From NCBI GenBank assembly GCA_947471745.1, contig CANJKZ010000117.1, positions 377,501-441,500 of the forward strand: DNA of 64,000 bases, in the 5' to 3' direction. Made by a program: the position numbers and the translations under genes. The notes under the pieces were generated by a model. It was given only the letters and a program-made list of their open reading frames with translations. It did not search any database and was not told the DNA's origin. Positions 1 through 15,600 of the stretch are shown piece by piece; position 1 is the first letter of the stretch, and the number at the start of each line of letters is the position of its first letter. This stretch comes from Closterium sp. Naga37s-1. Taxonomy: Eukaryota; Streptophyta; Zygnematophyceae; Desmidiales; Closteriaceae.

Positions 1-3218
<3,218 letters not shown>

Positions 3219-3507
3219 TAGAGGGGGAGGGAAAAGGGGGAAGCGAGTGGGGAGTGGGGATTCGGTTGCTGTCGTGTTGCTGGCGATGCTTGAGAATTGA
3301 TGAAAGCCCTGAGAGGGGGAAGGAGGAGTGGGGGAAGGGGACAAAGCAGGGGTGGGAAAGAGCAGCAGCAGCAGCCACAGCAGCAGAAGAGGTGGGTACT
3401 TGAGTTGAGCTGCTGTGGCCCGAAAAACGGCCACAGGATATCCCCCCACACACAGATTCCCATCACACACCGACTCCCCTCCTCACTCCCCAACTCACCA
3501 TATTCAC
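3219..3507. other. Unassigned purine-rich stretch between the CAG array and GLR exon 12
   Basis: A GA-rich segment with a small CAG island near 3360-3390. No exon could be assigned. If the GLR gene continues to the left, this is intron. On the minus strand the segment near 3400-3430 is open, but it matches nothing I expect of the GLR S1 domain. Confidence 0.4.
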
Positions 3508-3555
3508 CGGGACAGCAAGCCAAAACTTCTTCTTGGGAAGATAACCCCAGGTTAC
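3508..3555 (-). repeat. Second full-length copy of GLR exon 12
   Basis: A 48-nt copy of exon 12 with intact AG acceptor and GT donor, encoding WGYLPKKKFWLAVP against WGYLPKKKLRLAVP. The flanking bases (CCGGGACAGCAAGCC) are shared. It could be a mutually exclusive exon or a downstream echo; arginine to tryptophan is the main change. Confidence 0.7.
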
Positions 3556-3664
3556 CTGATAGGGGCCTTCACACACTAAACCCCATCACACCCCAACTCC
3601 CCTCGCACACCAACTCCCACCACACACCACCTTCCTCACACACCAACCAACTCACCATTTTCAC

Positions 3665-6600
3665 CGGGACAGCAAGCCGGAGCTTTTTCTTGGGAAGATA
3701 ACCCCAAGGTGCCTGATATGGGCGGGGGGAGGGGGGAGATGGCAGCACAAAAACGAGAGAGCGGGAGAAGGGTGAGGGAGAAAGGGAAGGGAAAGGGAAG
3801 GGGTAGGGGGAGAGATGAAGCTGTCACTCATGGGGGAAGGGCAGCAGTACTAGAGAAAAGCTTTAGCAAGTAAGAAAGAGAAAGAGAAAGAGAGGGGGAA
3901 GGAAAGTGGGAAGGTTTTTGTGAATGAGAAATGAAGCGTGATGGAGGACGGGGGGAGTTCAATGAGAGAGAAGGAGCAGAGAGAGTAAGGGATGGAGAGA
4001 AGGCAACTTGAAGGAATTGCAGGGGAATGGTAGCCCCCAACTCAAGAAGGAATGGTAGCCCCCAACTCAAGAAGGAATGGTAGCCCCCAACTCAAGAAGG
4101 AATGGTAGCCCCCAACTCAAGAAGAAATGGTAGCCCCCAACTCAAGAAGGAATGGTAGCCCCCAACTCAAGAAGGAATGGTAGCCCCCAACTCAAGAAGG
4201 AATGGTAGCCCCCAACTCAAGAAGGAATGGTAGCCCCCAACTCAAGAAGGAATGGTAGCCCCCAACTCAAGAAGGAATGGTAGCCCCCAACTCAAGAAGG
4301 AAAGGTAGCCTTCTAGGTGAATTTTGAGTCGACTCAAAAGTCACCTCGTTACTATGGCACACGACATTTTTTTAGTCGACTCAAAAGTCAACTTGAAGGA
4401 ATTGCAGGGGAATGGTAGCCCCCAACTCAAGAAGGAAAGGTAGCCTTCTATTTCTGTGCAGGAAGCGTCTGCAAAGACCCCAACTTTATGTGACTTTGGT
4501 GGAGGAACAAGGAGAAGGAAGAGGCTGCACTTATGGCCTCGAGTTTACTTTTGAGTCGTCTCAAAAGGTGGCCTTCTATTTTTCTGCAGGAAGCGTCTTC
4601 AAAGGCCCCAAATTTGTGTGACTTTGGTGGAGGAACAAGGAGAAGGAAGAGGCTGCACTTATGATGACCTCGAGTTTCCATCAGTTATGCTCTATTTTTT
4701 CCTCTCTCCAATCCTACCCTATCATTCACCTGATTCGATCCTCACCTTATTTGATCCTCACCTGATTCGATCCTCACCTTATTTGATCCTCACCTGGTTC
4801 GATTCGACCCTCACCTGGTTCGACCCTCCAGGCCACACAACAGTTGACCAGCTGTCGTTGGCCCCTCGCTGCACTAGTCGCTGGTGTGGGAGGGAGGAGG
4901 GTGAGAGTGGGAGGGAGGAGAGTGAGAGGGAGGGAGTAGGGGGGGCAGGGTGGGACAAGGAATGAGTGGGGCAGGATTGACTGCATTGACTGCATTGACT
5001 GCATTGACTCCCTTGGGATTACCTTGGTGGTGGACAACAGCCCTCTGCTGCTCTGCCAGTACGCCACCACTCGCGCAGTGCCGTTGACCACGTTGATAAC
5101 CTCCAAGTCGCTCTTGTCCCGGTCTCCATTGGGCAAAAGATTCAACCTGCATGGCAGGCGTGTGTGCGGGGAGGCACGTGAAAAACAGGTTCAATGGGCA
5201 TTCGTGTTGGCCACGTTGATGACCTCCAAGTCGCTCTTGTCCCGGTCTCCATTGGGCAGCAGATTCAACCTGTATGCATGGTCATGTGGAATTGGAAGAT
5301 AGGGTGTTTGTATTAGCTGACAGTGGCTTCAACCACGTTGACCACCTTGACCACATTGACCACGTTGACCACATTGATAACCTCCAGATCGCTCTTGTCC
5401 CGGTCTCCATTGGGCAAGAGACTCAACCTGCAAGGATGACCACATGGAAATAGATAGAGTACTACTTTCAGTGGGAAGTGGAGTTGACTGCGTTGACCAC
5501 GTTGACCACGTTGATCCCTTCCATGTCGCTCTTATGCCTGTCTCCGTTGGGCAGTAGATTCAACCTGCATGACCACATCCAAGAAAAATAGAGAGTCGGT
5601 TTCATTCAATATGAAGTGGCATTGACCACGTTGACCACCTCAAGGTCGCTCTTATCCCCGTCTCCGTTGGGCAGCAGATTCAACCTGCATGGCAGGCGTG
5701 TGTGTGATTGCGGCACGTGAAAGGTTCTTTGTTTCAGTAAGCAGTATCGCTGACCACATTGACCACATTGATCACTTCCATATCGCTCTTCTCCCGGTCT
5801 CCATTGGGCAAAATATCCAACCTGCATGCATGGCCACGTCGTAAATAGAGTGTGTGTTTCAATGGGCAGTGGTGTTGACTGTGTTGACCGTGTTGACCGC
5901 GTTGACCACCTTGACTGCTTTCAGTTCGCTCTTATACCGGTCTCCTGGTCAGGAGATAAAACGTTTTTCTTTTTCTTTTCTTTTCTTGTGGAAAGACCTC
6001 CCAGCTCTTCTAACCCGTCTCTCACCTCCCAGTGGTCCCTTTTATATCCGTCTGCAGCAGCAGCACCTCTTGAATTTCTCTCCCTCTCATTGCCAGCCCT
6101 CCCTCCCCATCATCCCCTCTCCTCCTCTCACCTTCCAGTGACCTCTTGAATATCCGTCTGCAGAAGCACCTCTTGCATGCTTGAACCTTGCACCTTCCCA
6201 TCTCACACCCCCTTCCCTCTCCTCCTCTCACCTTCCAGTCACCCCTTTCATATCCGTCTGCAGAAGCACCTCTTGCATGCGTGAACCTTGCACCTTCCCA
6301 TCTCACACCCCCTTCCCTCTCCTCCTCTCACCTTCCAGTCACCCCTTTTATATCCGTCTGCAGAAGCACCTCGCGAAGAGCAGCGCCGTCTGAAAGGTGG
6401 GAGGGGGGGGGGGGAGGAGGAGAGGGAGGTGAGGGGGGGATGGGGGAGTATGCAAGGAGGTGGGGATGACGGGGATATGGGGAAAGGGGAGAGTGAAAAC
6501 CCCTTTTGTATCCGTCTGCAACAGCACCTCATGAAGAGCAGCGCCGTCTGAAAGGTGGGGGGGGGGGGGAGGAGGAGAGGGGAAGGAGAGTAGGGGGGAA

Positions 6601-9600
6601 AGAGGAGTGTGTAAAGGGAGCATAGGGGCACCTCACAGTCACACGTGCTTACATGTTCCCTCACAGGCTTCCCCACATGCCCCTTCACACACGCTCAGAT
6701 GCTTACATGGTCGGACTTTGATGCCCGATGACCGACCCTGGCAGTGCTTGCTCCCTCCCCACCACTGCCACCACCACTCCCATACCCCTCCACATCAAAT
6801 GTCCAATGGTCTTACATGGTCTGACTTTGATTCTCGAGAGGAGGGGCGAGATGGCATTGTGCCCAACGACCGACTCTGCCAGTGCTGCTTGCTCCCCACA
6901 TGATGTCCCCTGCCATTCCATGCCCATGTGCTTACATGTTCCCATCCTCCCATGCCCACACACCCACAGGCTTACATGGTCTGACTTTGATGCCTGAGAG
7001 GAGGGGCGAGATTGAGTTGTGCCCAATGACCGACTCTGGCAGTGCCTGTTGCCCCCCACATGATGTCCCCTGCCATTCCATGCCCATGTGCTTACATGTT
7101 CCCATCCTCCCATGCCCACACACCCACAGGCTTACATGGTCTGACTTTGATGCCTGAGAGGAGGGGCGAGATTGAGTTGTGCCCAATGACCGACTCTGGC
7201 AGTGCCTGTTGCCCCCCACCACTCATTCTGCTGCTATTGTTGGTGGTGGTGCTACTGCTGCTGCTTGTGTTGCCAGCAGCAACAGTGCCGTTGCTGCTGC
7301 TGGTGCTGTTGCTGCCGCTGGTGGTGTTGCTGGTGCTGTTGCTGCTGCTGCTGGTGTTGCTGGTGCTGTTGCTGCCGGGAGTGAAAACTCCAGTATCAAC
7401 AGCCGTTTGGAGGGCGTGAGTGACAAACATAATGGTGTCGTATCCCAGCAGCGTGTAGATGTCCGGCTGGGGGGGAAAGAGAGGGAGAGAGGGGGAGCAG
7501 AAACAGTGGCACTGGTACTGCTGGTGTTGCTGCTGAAGGGCGTGAGTGACGAACATGATTGTGTCGTATCCCAGCAGCGTGTAGATGTCCGGCTCGGGGG
7601 GAGGTGGGGAGAGTACAGGGGAGGGAGAGGGAGGGGAGAACAGCTCTTGAAGCGTCTCAAAGGGCGTGAGTGACGAACATGATGGTGAGAGACGTACTGT
7701 TGCTGTTAATTAGCGCCTACACCACTTCATTCACACCACACGCCACACCACACCATGCCGCACCACACCGTACCGTACACCAACGCACCTTCTCCCCCGC
7801 CCCCGGGTACTGTTTGGGATCCACACTGTTCCAGAGCTTGCTGAAACTGGCAAGCTCAGGTGATGGCGGCACACATCACTACACCACACCACACTGCACC
7901 GCACCACACCGCACAGCACCACACCCAATCCCAACACCACCACCATCTCAAACGCACCTTTTCCCCTGCTCCTGGGTACTGTTTGGGATCCACACTGTTC
8001 CAGAGCTTGTTGAAACTGGCGAGCTCAGGTGATGGCGGCAGGTAGGCCTGAATGCCCAACACGCCCTGGTGGGTGGGGAAGGCAGGGAAAGAAGGAAAGA
8101 GGGGTTTTGTAGGGAGAGGGCACGAGGGTGGGGGTAAGTAGCGGTGTCTGTATCAGACGAGTGCTACAAACAAAGTCCCAGAAACAGCACCTCCTCCTCC
8201 CCACACACTCCCTCCCTACACACTCCCTCCCTACACACTCCCTCCCCACACACTCCCTCCCCACACACTCCCTCCCCACACACTCCCTCCCCACACACTC
8301 CCTCCCCACACACTCCCTCCCCACGCACTCCCTCCCCTTCCACGTGGAAAAAGGTAATCTGGTATGCTGACATGACATGGACTCTCACTCACCTCCATGG
8401 CTTGTCTGACGTGGATTGACTCACATCCATGGCCTGTCTGACGTGGATTGACTCACCTCCATGGCTTTCCTGACGGGTGCCAGCGTGTCATCTCCGCTAA
8501 TCACAACCGTCCACGTGGCTTCAGTGGCAATCCACGCGTACGGGGCAGTCAGCAGCCCCAGCTCCATGGCTGCATGGGGGATAGGAAGGCATGGGTTAAG
8601 GTGGAATGCGGTGAAAAGGGATGGGAAATGGTGCACGATGCACGGTGCAACATCCACGTGGTGGCCTCTGTGGCTATCCACACGTATGGCGCTGTCAGCG
8701 GCCCCAGCTCCATGGCTGAGAGGAGGCACGTACAGGGGTAGCCCAGGTTGGGAGGTATGGATAAAGATGGAATGCGGTAAAAAGGGATGGTGCATGGGGC
8801 ACAGTCCACCGTCCACGTGGCCTCTGTGGCAATCCAAGCATATGGAGCGGTTAGCAGCCCCAGCTCCATGGCTGCAAGGAGGTATGGGAGAAGGTGGAAT
8901 GTGGTAAGAAGGGATGTGATGGCATGGTGCACGATGCACGGTGCACTGTCCACGTTGCCTGTGTGGCTATCCACGCGTATGGGGCTGTCAGCAGGCCCAG
9001 CTCCATGGCTGCATAGGGGGTAGGGAGGCATGGGGTAAGGTGTTGAAGAGGTGAAATGGTGCAGGGAATGGGAAGGTGGAATGCGGTGAGAAGGGATGGG
9101 AAATGGTGCATGGAACACCGCCCACGTGGCCTCTGTGGCTATCCACGCGTATGGCGCTGTCAGCAGCCCCAGCTCCATAGCTGCATGGGTGGTAGGGACG
9201 GAGGCATCAGGTTAGGAGGAATTGCGGTGAAATGGCATGTGAAAGGGTGCATGGTACACACACTGTCCACATGGCTTCAGTGGCTATCCATGCATATGGC
9301 GCTGTCAGCAGCCCCAGCTCCATGGCTGCAAGGAGGTATGGGGTAAGGTTGAATGCGGTAGAAAGGGACGGGGCATGGTGCATGAGGTTTCCTTATGTGT
9401 ACGGAATGGTGCAGTCAGCAGCCCCAGCTCCATGGCTGTGAGTTAGGTATGGGGAAAGGTGGAATGCGATAAAAAGGGATGTGAAATGGTGCACGGTGCA
9501 TGCGTATGGCGCAGTCAGCAGCCCCAGCTCCATGGCTGCGAGGAGATTCAGGGGTACGGAGATATGAAGCACGGTGTTGGTAGGCGGTAAAAATGTATGG

Positions 9601-12600
9601 TGCACGGTATGTGGTGCATGGGTTATAGAGCATTCAGCAGGCACCGCTCTCCACTCACTCCTTCCTATCAGCAATAAACAATCGGCCCATGTCCTGCCCC
9701 CCTGCATCATGCACCACCACTACTAACCCACCAGCACTCAACCACCCCTGCCTACCCTTCACTCCCGCTATCAACCAGCCATGCCATTCACTCCCCCCTA
9801 CCAGCAATGAAGACTCGCCCCGTGTCCTGCCCCCCTGCATCGTGCACCACCACCACCATTGTCGACCCCTCTCTCTCTCTCCACCAGAGGCAGCAGCCTG
9901 CCTACCAGTTGTGGCCTTTAGCAATGCTATCAGCTGTAGCAGCTGTATGACTTCCCCCTACACCTCCCCCACCCCCTCTTTCCCCACCAGCAATGAACAC
10001 TCGCCCCGTGTCCTGCCCCCTGCATCGTGCACCACCACCACTGTCGACTCCTCCCGTCCCGCTCCACCAGAGGCAGCAGCTTGCCTACCAGCTCTAGCAC
10101 CCTCCTTACCAGCAATCCTGTGGCAGCTGCATCAATCCCCCCTGACCCCTACCAGCCCCCACCTACCAGCAATGAACACCCGCCCCGTATCCTGCCCCCC
10201 AGCATCGTGCACCACCATTACTAACCCACCAGCATTCAACCACCCCTGCCTACCCTTCACTCCCGCTATCAACCAGCAAAACCATTCACTCCCCCCTACC
10301 AGCAATGAAGACTCGCCCCGTGTCCTGCCCCCCTGCATCGTGCACCACCACCACTGTCGACTCCTCCCGCTCCACCAGAGGCAGCAGCTTCTCTTTCACG
10401 TCTGCCACGGTCCATGTGATGTCTAAAGGTATGGCGCGAGATATTCTTGCTTTAGAGCCCTGGGGCATGGGAAGGAGAGGGAGAGGGAGGGGGGGAAGGG
10501 GGAGGATGTTGTTTGAGTCGACTCCTCTTGCTCCCCCAGGGGCAGCAGCTTCTCCTTCACGTCTGAGGGAGGGGAAGGCGGGAAAGGCGGAAGGGAGTGG
10601 TTTGAGTCGACTCCTCCCGTTCCACCAGAGGCAGCAGCTTCTCTCCTACACGTCTGCCACGGTCCACGTGATGTCGAGCGGTATGGCGCGAGATATCCTC
10701 GCCTTGGAGCCCTGGGGGAGGGGGAGGGAGAGGGAGGGAGAAGGAGAGGGAGAGAGAGGCAAGGGAGGGAGGACGGGATGTGGTGAGGGTGAGGGTCGAA
10801 GAAGGTACATGGTCTGCTCAGCATTTATAGAAGAAGGGCTTTCATAGCAACGTGAGTCTATGGGGATCGTCTGCTATGTGGTGTTCAGCAAAAACATTGT
10901 AATGATCCGAGGCACTGATTCCAGAGCAATTATGCCGTTGCGACGAAAGCGGTTGTTCTTCTGCAGCTTTTGAGGCGCCTAAACAAAACTTTTGCAGCTT
11001 TAGAGGCGCCTGAAAAAATCGTCTGCAGCTTCTGGACGCCTAAAACTCTCCTCTGCAGCTGCCTCACCTCACTCAATAGAGGCCACATGAGGGTCATACA
11101 ATTGAATTGATGTTACATACCTTGTTCTGCAGCGCCGATTCGAGAGCAACGATGCCGTTGCGGCCAAAGCGGTTGTCAATGTAGATTGTGACCACCTCCA
11201 ACCACCTGTCCTCCTCGTGATGCCTGATGATGTCTGCATGGAGGCATGGAGGCATGGAGGCATGGAGGCATGGATGCATGGATGCATGGAGGCATGGAGG
11301 CATGGAGGCATGGATGCATGGAGGCATGGATGCATGGAGGCATGGATGCATGGAGGCATGGATGGATGGAGGCATGGAGGCATGGATGCATGGAGGCATG
11401 GATGCATGGAGGCATGGATGGATGGAGGCATGGAGGCATGGATGCATGGAGGCATGGATGCATGGATGCATGGATGCATGGAGGCATGGAGGCATGGATG
11501 CATGGAGGCATGGAGGCATGGAGGCATGGAGGCATGGATGCATGGAGGCATGGAGGCATGGATGCATGGAGGCATGGAGGCATGGATGCATGGAGGCATG
11601 GAGGCATGGAGGCATGGAGGCATGGATGCATGGAGGCATGGAGGCATGGAGGCATGGAGGCATGGAGGCATGGAGGCATAGCAGTGAGAGGCAACGCAGG
11701 AATCAAATCGGAGCACGGCCAAAGCGGTTGTCACCTCCAACCACCTGTCCTCCTCGTGATGCCGGATTATGTCTGTGTGTGCATGCAGCAAGAGGCACGA
11801 CAGGAAATGATCCAGGCAGTTCCGTCCACACACACGACACAGCACGGCCGAAGCAGTTGTCAATGTAAATGGTGGTTACCACCTCCGTCCACCTGTTTAT
11901 GCAACTCTCCATACAGGAAACAGTTTTTTGAGAATTCTCAAAACTCAGATCTATCACAGCCGAAGCAGTTGTCAATGTAAATGGTAACAACCACCTCTAT
12001 CCATCTGTCCATACGAATCTTCGTACAGGAAACAACCAGTTGTTATTGCACGGGCATGATCAGTAATCACCTGGTAATTTACAGGAGCACTCCCTAATCA
12101 CATGCGATTGCACAGGCTGTTCCAACCAATCATCACCACGGGAATTCCTACTTACCGCCTGCAATTTCCCGGGCATGATCGGTAATCGCCTGCAATTGCC
12201 TGCATCTCAGCAGCATCGCTCTGTGAGTCGTTCGCATGACAAATTGCCGCTCCGTTCTGACAGTGAGGGTGGAATTCATGGGTATACCTATTTATCAACT
12301 GTAATTTCCCGGGCATAATCGGCAGTTACCTGCGATTGCCTGCATCTCAGCAGCATCACTGTGGGTCGTCCGCATGACAAATTGCCGCTCTGTGCTGACA
12401 GTGAGGGTGGGATCCGTGGCAGCATAGGCCACCATGGGGATCTGAAGGAACAAGGAGAGAAGGAGAAATAAGAGAGAGAACAGGTGAGGTATAGTGAGGC
12501 GCGCCAAAGGAAAGCCGCCCATTCTGACAGTGAGGGTGGGGTGCGTGGCAGCATAGGCCACTATGGGGATCTGAAAGAATACGGGGAGGAGATATGAGGA

Positions 12601-15600
12601 GAGGAGTGGTTGGCGTGGTGTGCGGTTCCAAGCGCAGTGAGGGTGGGGTTCGGAGCGGTGAGGTCAATGTCCGTGGAACTCATTCAGCTAACACGGGCGG
12701 GCGGTATCATATTCGACAAACCTGGGCGGCGCTCTTGGCCGGCCTTTTTGAGACTGGATTGACTTTTGAGACGTCTGAAAAGGCGGGCGGCATCATATTC
12801 AACCAACCTGGGCGGCGCTCTGCGGCAATCCTAGGCTGACCAACCCGGATCCCTAGGCTGACCTGGGCGGCATTCCCAAGGCTGCTTCAGAGCAGCGCCA
12901 CCTGTCCCAACAGCATTGGCCCGACGATGAGCAGCGGTATTCCCTAGACTAACCTGCCAGCGCTATTCTCTAGACTGACCTGGGCGGCATTCCCGAGGCT
13001 GCTTCCAAGCAGCGCCACCTGTCCCGACAGCATTGGCCCGACGATGAGCAGCGGATCCTTCTTCATCGCCTCTAGACCTGATGAGGGGAAGGGAGGTGGA
13101 GGGGGGAAGGGAAGGAGACAGGGGACCAGGGGGAAGGAGGGGGAGGGACAGCATTGGCCCCACGATGAGCAATGGATCCTTCTTCATCGCCTCAAGACCT
13201 AGTTAGGGGGGAAGCACCGTTATGGGGGAATCACACGGACGAGGAGACAGGGGAACAGGGGGGCAAGGGGGAGAATTGGGACAGAAATGGCCGCACGATG
13301 AGCATCCGATCCTTCTTCATTGCCTCGAGACCTAGTTAGGAGGGAAAGGCGGTGGAGGGGGGAGTGAGGGGAGACAGGGAACAAAGGGGGGCGGGGAGAA
13401 AGGGACAGCATTGGCCCGACGATGAGCAGCCGATCCTTCTTCATCGCCTCTTGCGAGGCGCCTCAAAACCCTCGCGCCCCCCCTCACCTCTCAGCACCTC
13501 TCAGCACCTCATAACACCTCCCCCCCCTTCTCCTCCCCTCTCTCACCTGCCAGCTGTCCGAGGAACAGCCGTTCGCCTCAAAGCCCTCGCCCTCGCGCCT
13601 TTTAACCTCTCAGCACCTCTCAGCACCTCGCACCTCCGCTCTCTCACCTGCCAGCTGTCCGAGGAACGGCGTCGCTCTTGCGAGGCGCCTAAAAGTCTTA
13701 ACGCCCACTGGCACCTCTCAGCACCTCTCAGCATCTGCCACCACCTCCCGTCTCTCACCTGCCAGCTGTCCGAGGAACGGCATTGCTCACCTCAAAGCCT
13801 TCACTCCCCTTCACCTCTCAGGTCCTCTCAGCACCGCTCTCACCTGCCAGCTGTCTGAGGAACGGCGTCGCGCTGCCGTCCAGCAGCTGCCTCTCTTACC
13901 TCCCACAACCTCCCACCACCACTCAGCACCTCTCACCTGCCAGCTGTTATCTCCTACCACCTCCCATCACCGCTCAGCACCTCTCACCTCCCCTCTCTCA
14001 CCTGCCAGCTGCCCGAGGAATGGGGTGGGCCCGCCGTCCAGCAGCTCTTACCTCCCACTCAGCGCCTCCCATCACCGCTCAGCACCTCTCACCGCCCCGT
14101 CTCTCACCTGCCAGCTGTCCGAGGAAAGGCGTGGCTCCGCCGTCCAGCAGCTGCATATCGAGGCGGTGACGTGGCAGCAGGCGCGGGTTGGCGTTGACTT
14201 GGTCAACGCCCAGACGCAGCGCTGTGGGAAGCGGAAAGGGGCGAAGGGGAGGGGTCAGGGGGGAGAGCGGAAGGGGTTAAGGGGCCGAAAATAGGGGAAA
14301 GGGGGGGCAGTAGGTGGGAGTTGGCGTTGACTTGATCAACGCCCAGACGCAGCGCTGCGGGAAGCGGAAAGGAGCGAAGGGGAGTGGAGGGGGGAGAGCG
14401 GAAGGGATGAATGGGGCGAAAATGGGTAATGGGGGGCAGCAGCTGCGGGTTAGCGTTGACCTGGTCAACGCCCAGACGCGCTGCGGGAAGCGGTGGGGGG
14501 GCGAAAGGGAAGAGGGGGGAGGGTGGAAAGAAAGGAGGACTCCGGGATTCAGATGGGAAAAGGGGGTGCATTGGGAGTGGAATGAGGCGAGGAGAAGGAA
14601 GGGATTCCAGAAGCAGGGCTGTCGCCATGCTTTTGGGCTCAAGCAAACGCACCTGCCGCTTGCTCTCTCTGTGGTGAAGTATGTCGAATCACATAACCTA
14701 TATACATATGTGTATATATATATATATATATATGTCTACATATATGTCTACATATATGTGTATATATATGTGTAAGGGACACTGTAGTTTACTGTACCTG
14801 TTCCCAGCACTGGCAGAAACTCGAGCGAGACAATACTCGCAATCCGAAGAACTTCGCGCCGATCCTCTGTTGCGTTCCCACTGATCCCGCCATCATTCCC
14901 GCCGCTAGTACTAGTATTCGAACTTGTACTATTGGAGCTGTCGACAGTCGCATTGCGGGCCGCGCCGCCTTCGGCAGCACCACCATTGGTAGTATTCCCT
15001 ACGCTTGCCTTCCCGGTGAGCGCACCAGCATTTCCGGACCGCCCTGGCCGCGGCGCCGGCTGCGGCGAAGGTGCGGTGAGGTTTCCGGGCCAAAGAGGCG
15101 ACGAAGCTTTCGGTATTATTGTTCGCAGCAAATTTCGCCGATTCTCCCACGTTTCTCGCGAGGCAACCGCGTGCGACTCCTCCCGAGTCGCCCATTTAGC
15201 GGCTTTTCCCCGCGCCGCCATGGCTGCCGCAGCGATACTGCCACCATCGTAAGCGGCGTTCGTATTAACCACGAGGCACGACTGTCGTGCTGCTGCTGAT
15301 CGGCGAAATAAACCCTTTCGGCTGATCTGGTTACCAGATAAGCCGCTGTTTCGTCTCCACGACGTTTGCACCCAGAGACGCTCGTCGTTGATTAGTTGCG
15401 AAGCAGCGACGGCGGGCGATGTCGCCGATGCGCCGGGAGGGGTCGCTAATCGCACGGAAAGGGCGGTGAGAAAAAGGGTTAGAAGGATGCGACGCGAGCA
15501 AAATAGCCACCCGCAACTTGCGGAACAATAGTAGTTAAACTGACACGAATCAACTCGTTTCCAGCCCACGGCGCGGCGATAAATTCCGAGCCGCCAGGCC

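Noticed and set aside
8205..8335. CRISPR-like regularly spaced repeat
   Set aside because: Units are contiguous with no unique spacers, and the DNA is eukaryotic; the same applies to the 20-bp array at 63838-64000 and the 128-bp array at 54 kb.
8457..9545. Dscam-like array of mutually exclusive exons for GLR exon 7
   Set aside because: Only one copy (8457-8569) has the full exon with both splice sites in the right phase; the others lack the 3' half. Kept only as an alternative to test by RNA.
11094..11980. Overlapping frames of Met/Glu/Ala/Trp/Arg/His/Gly or Met/Pro/Cys/Leu/His repeats on both strands
   Set aside because: Produced by the 8-bp satellite; no non-repeat coding part except the known GLR exon 5.
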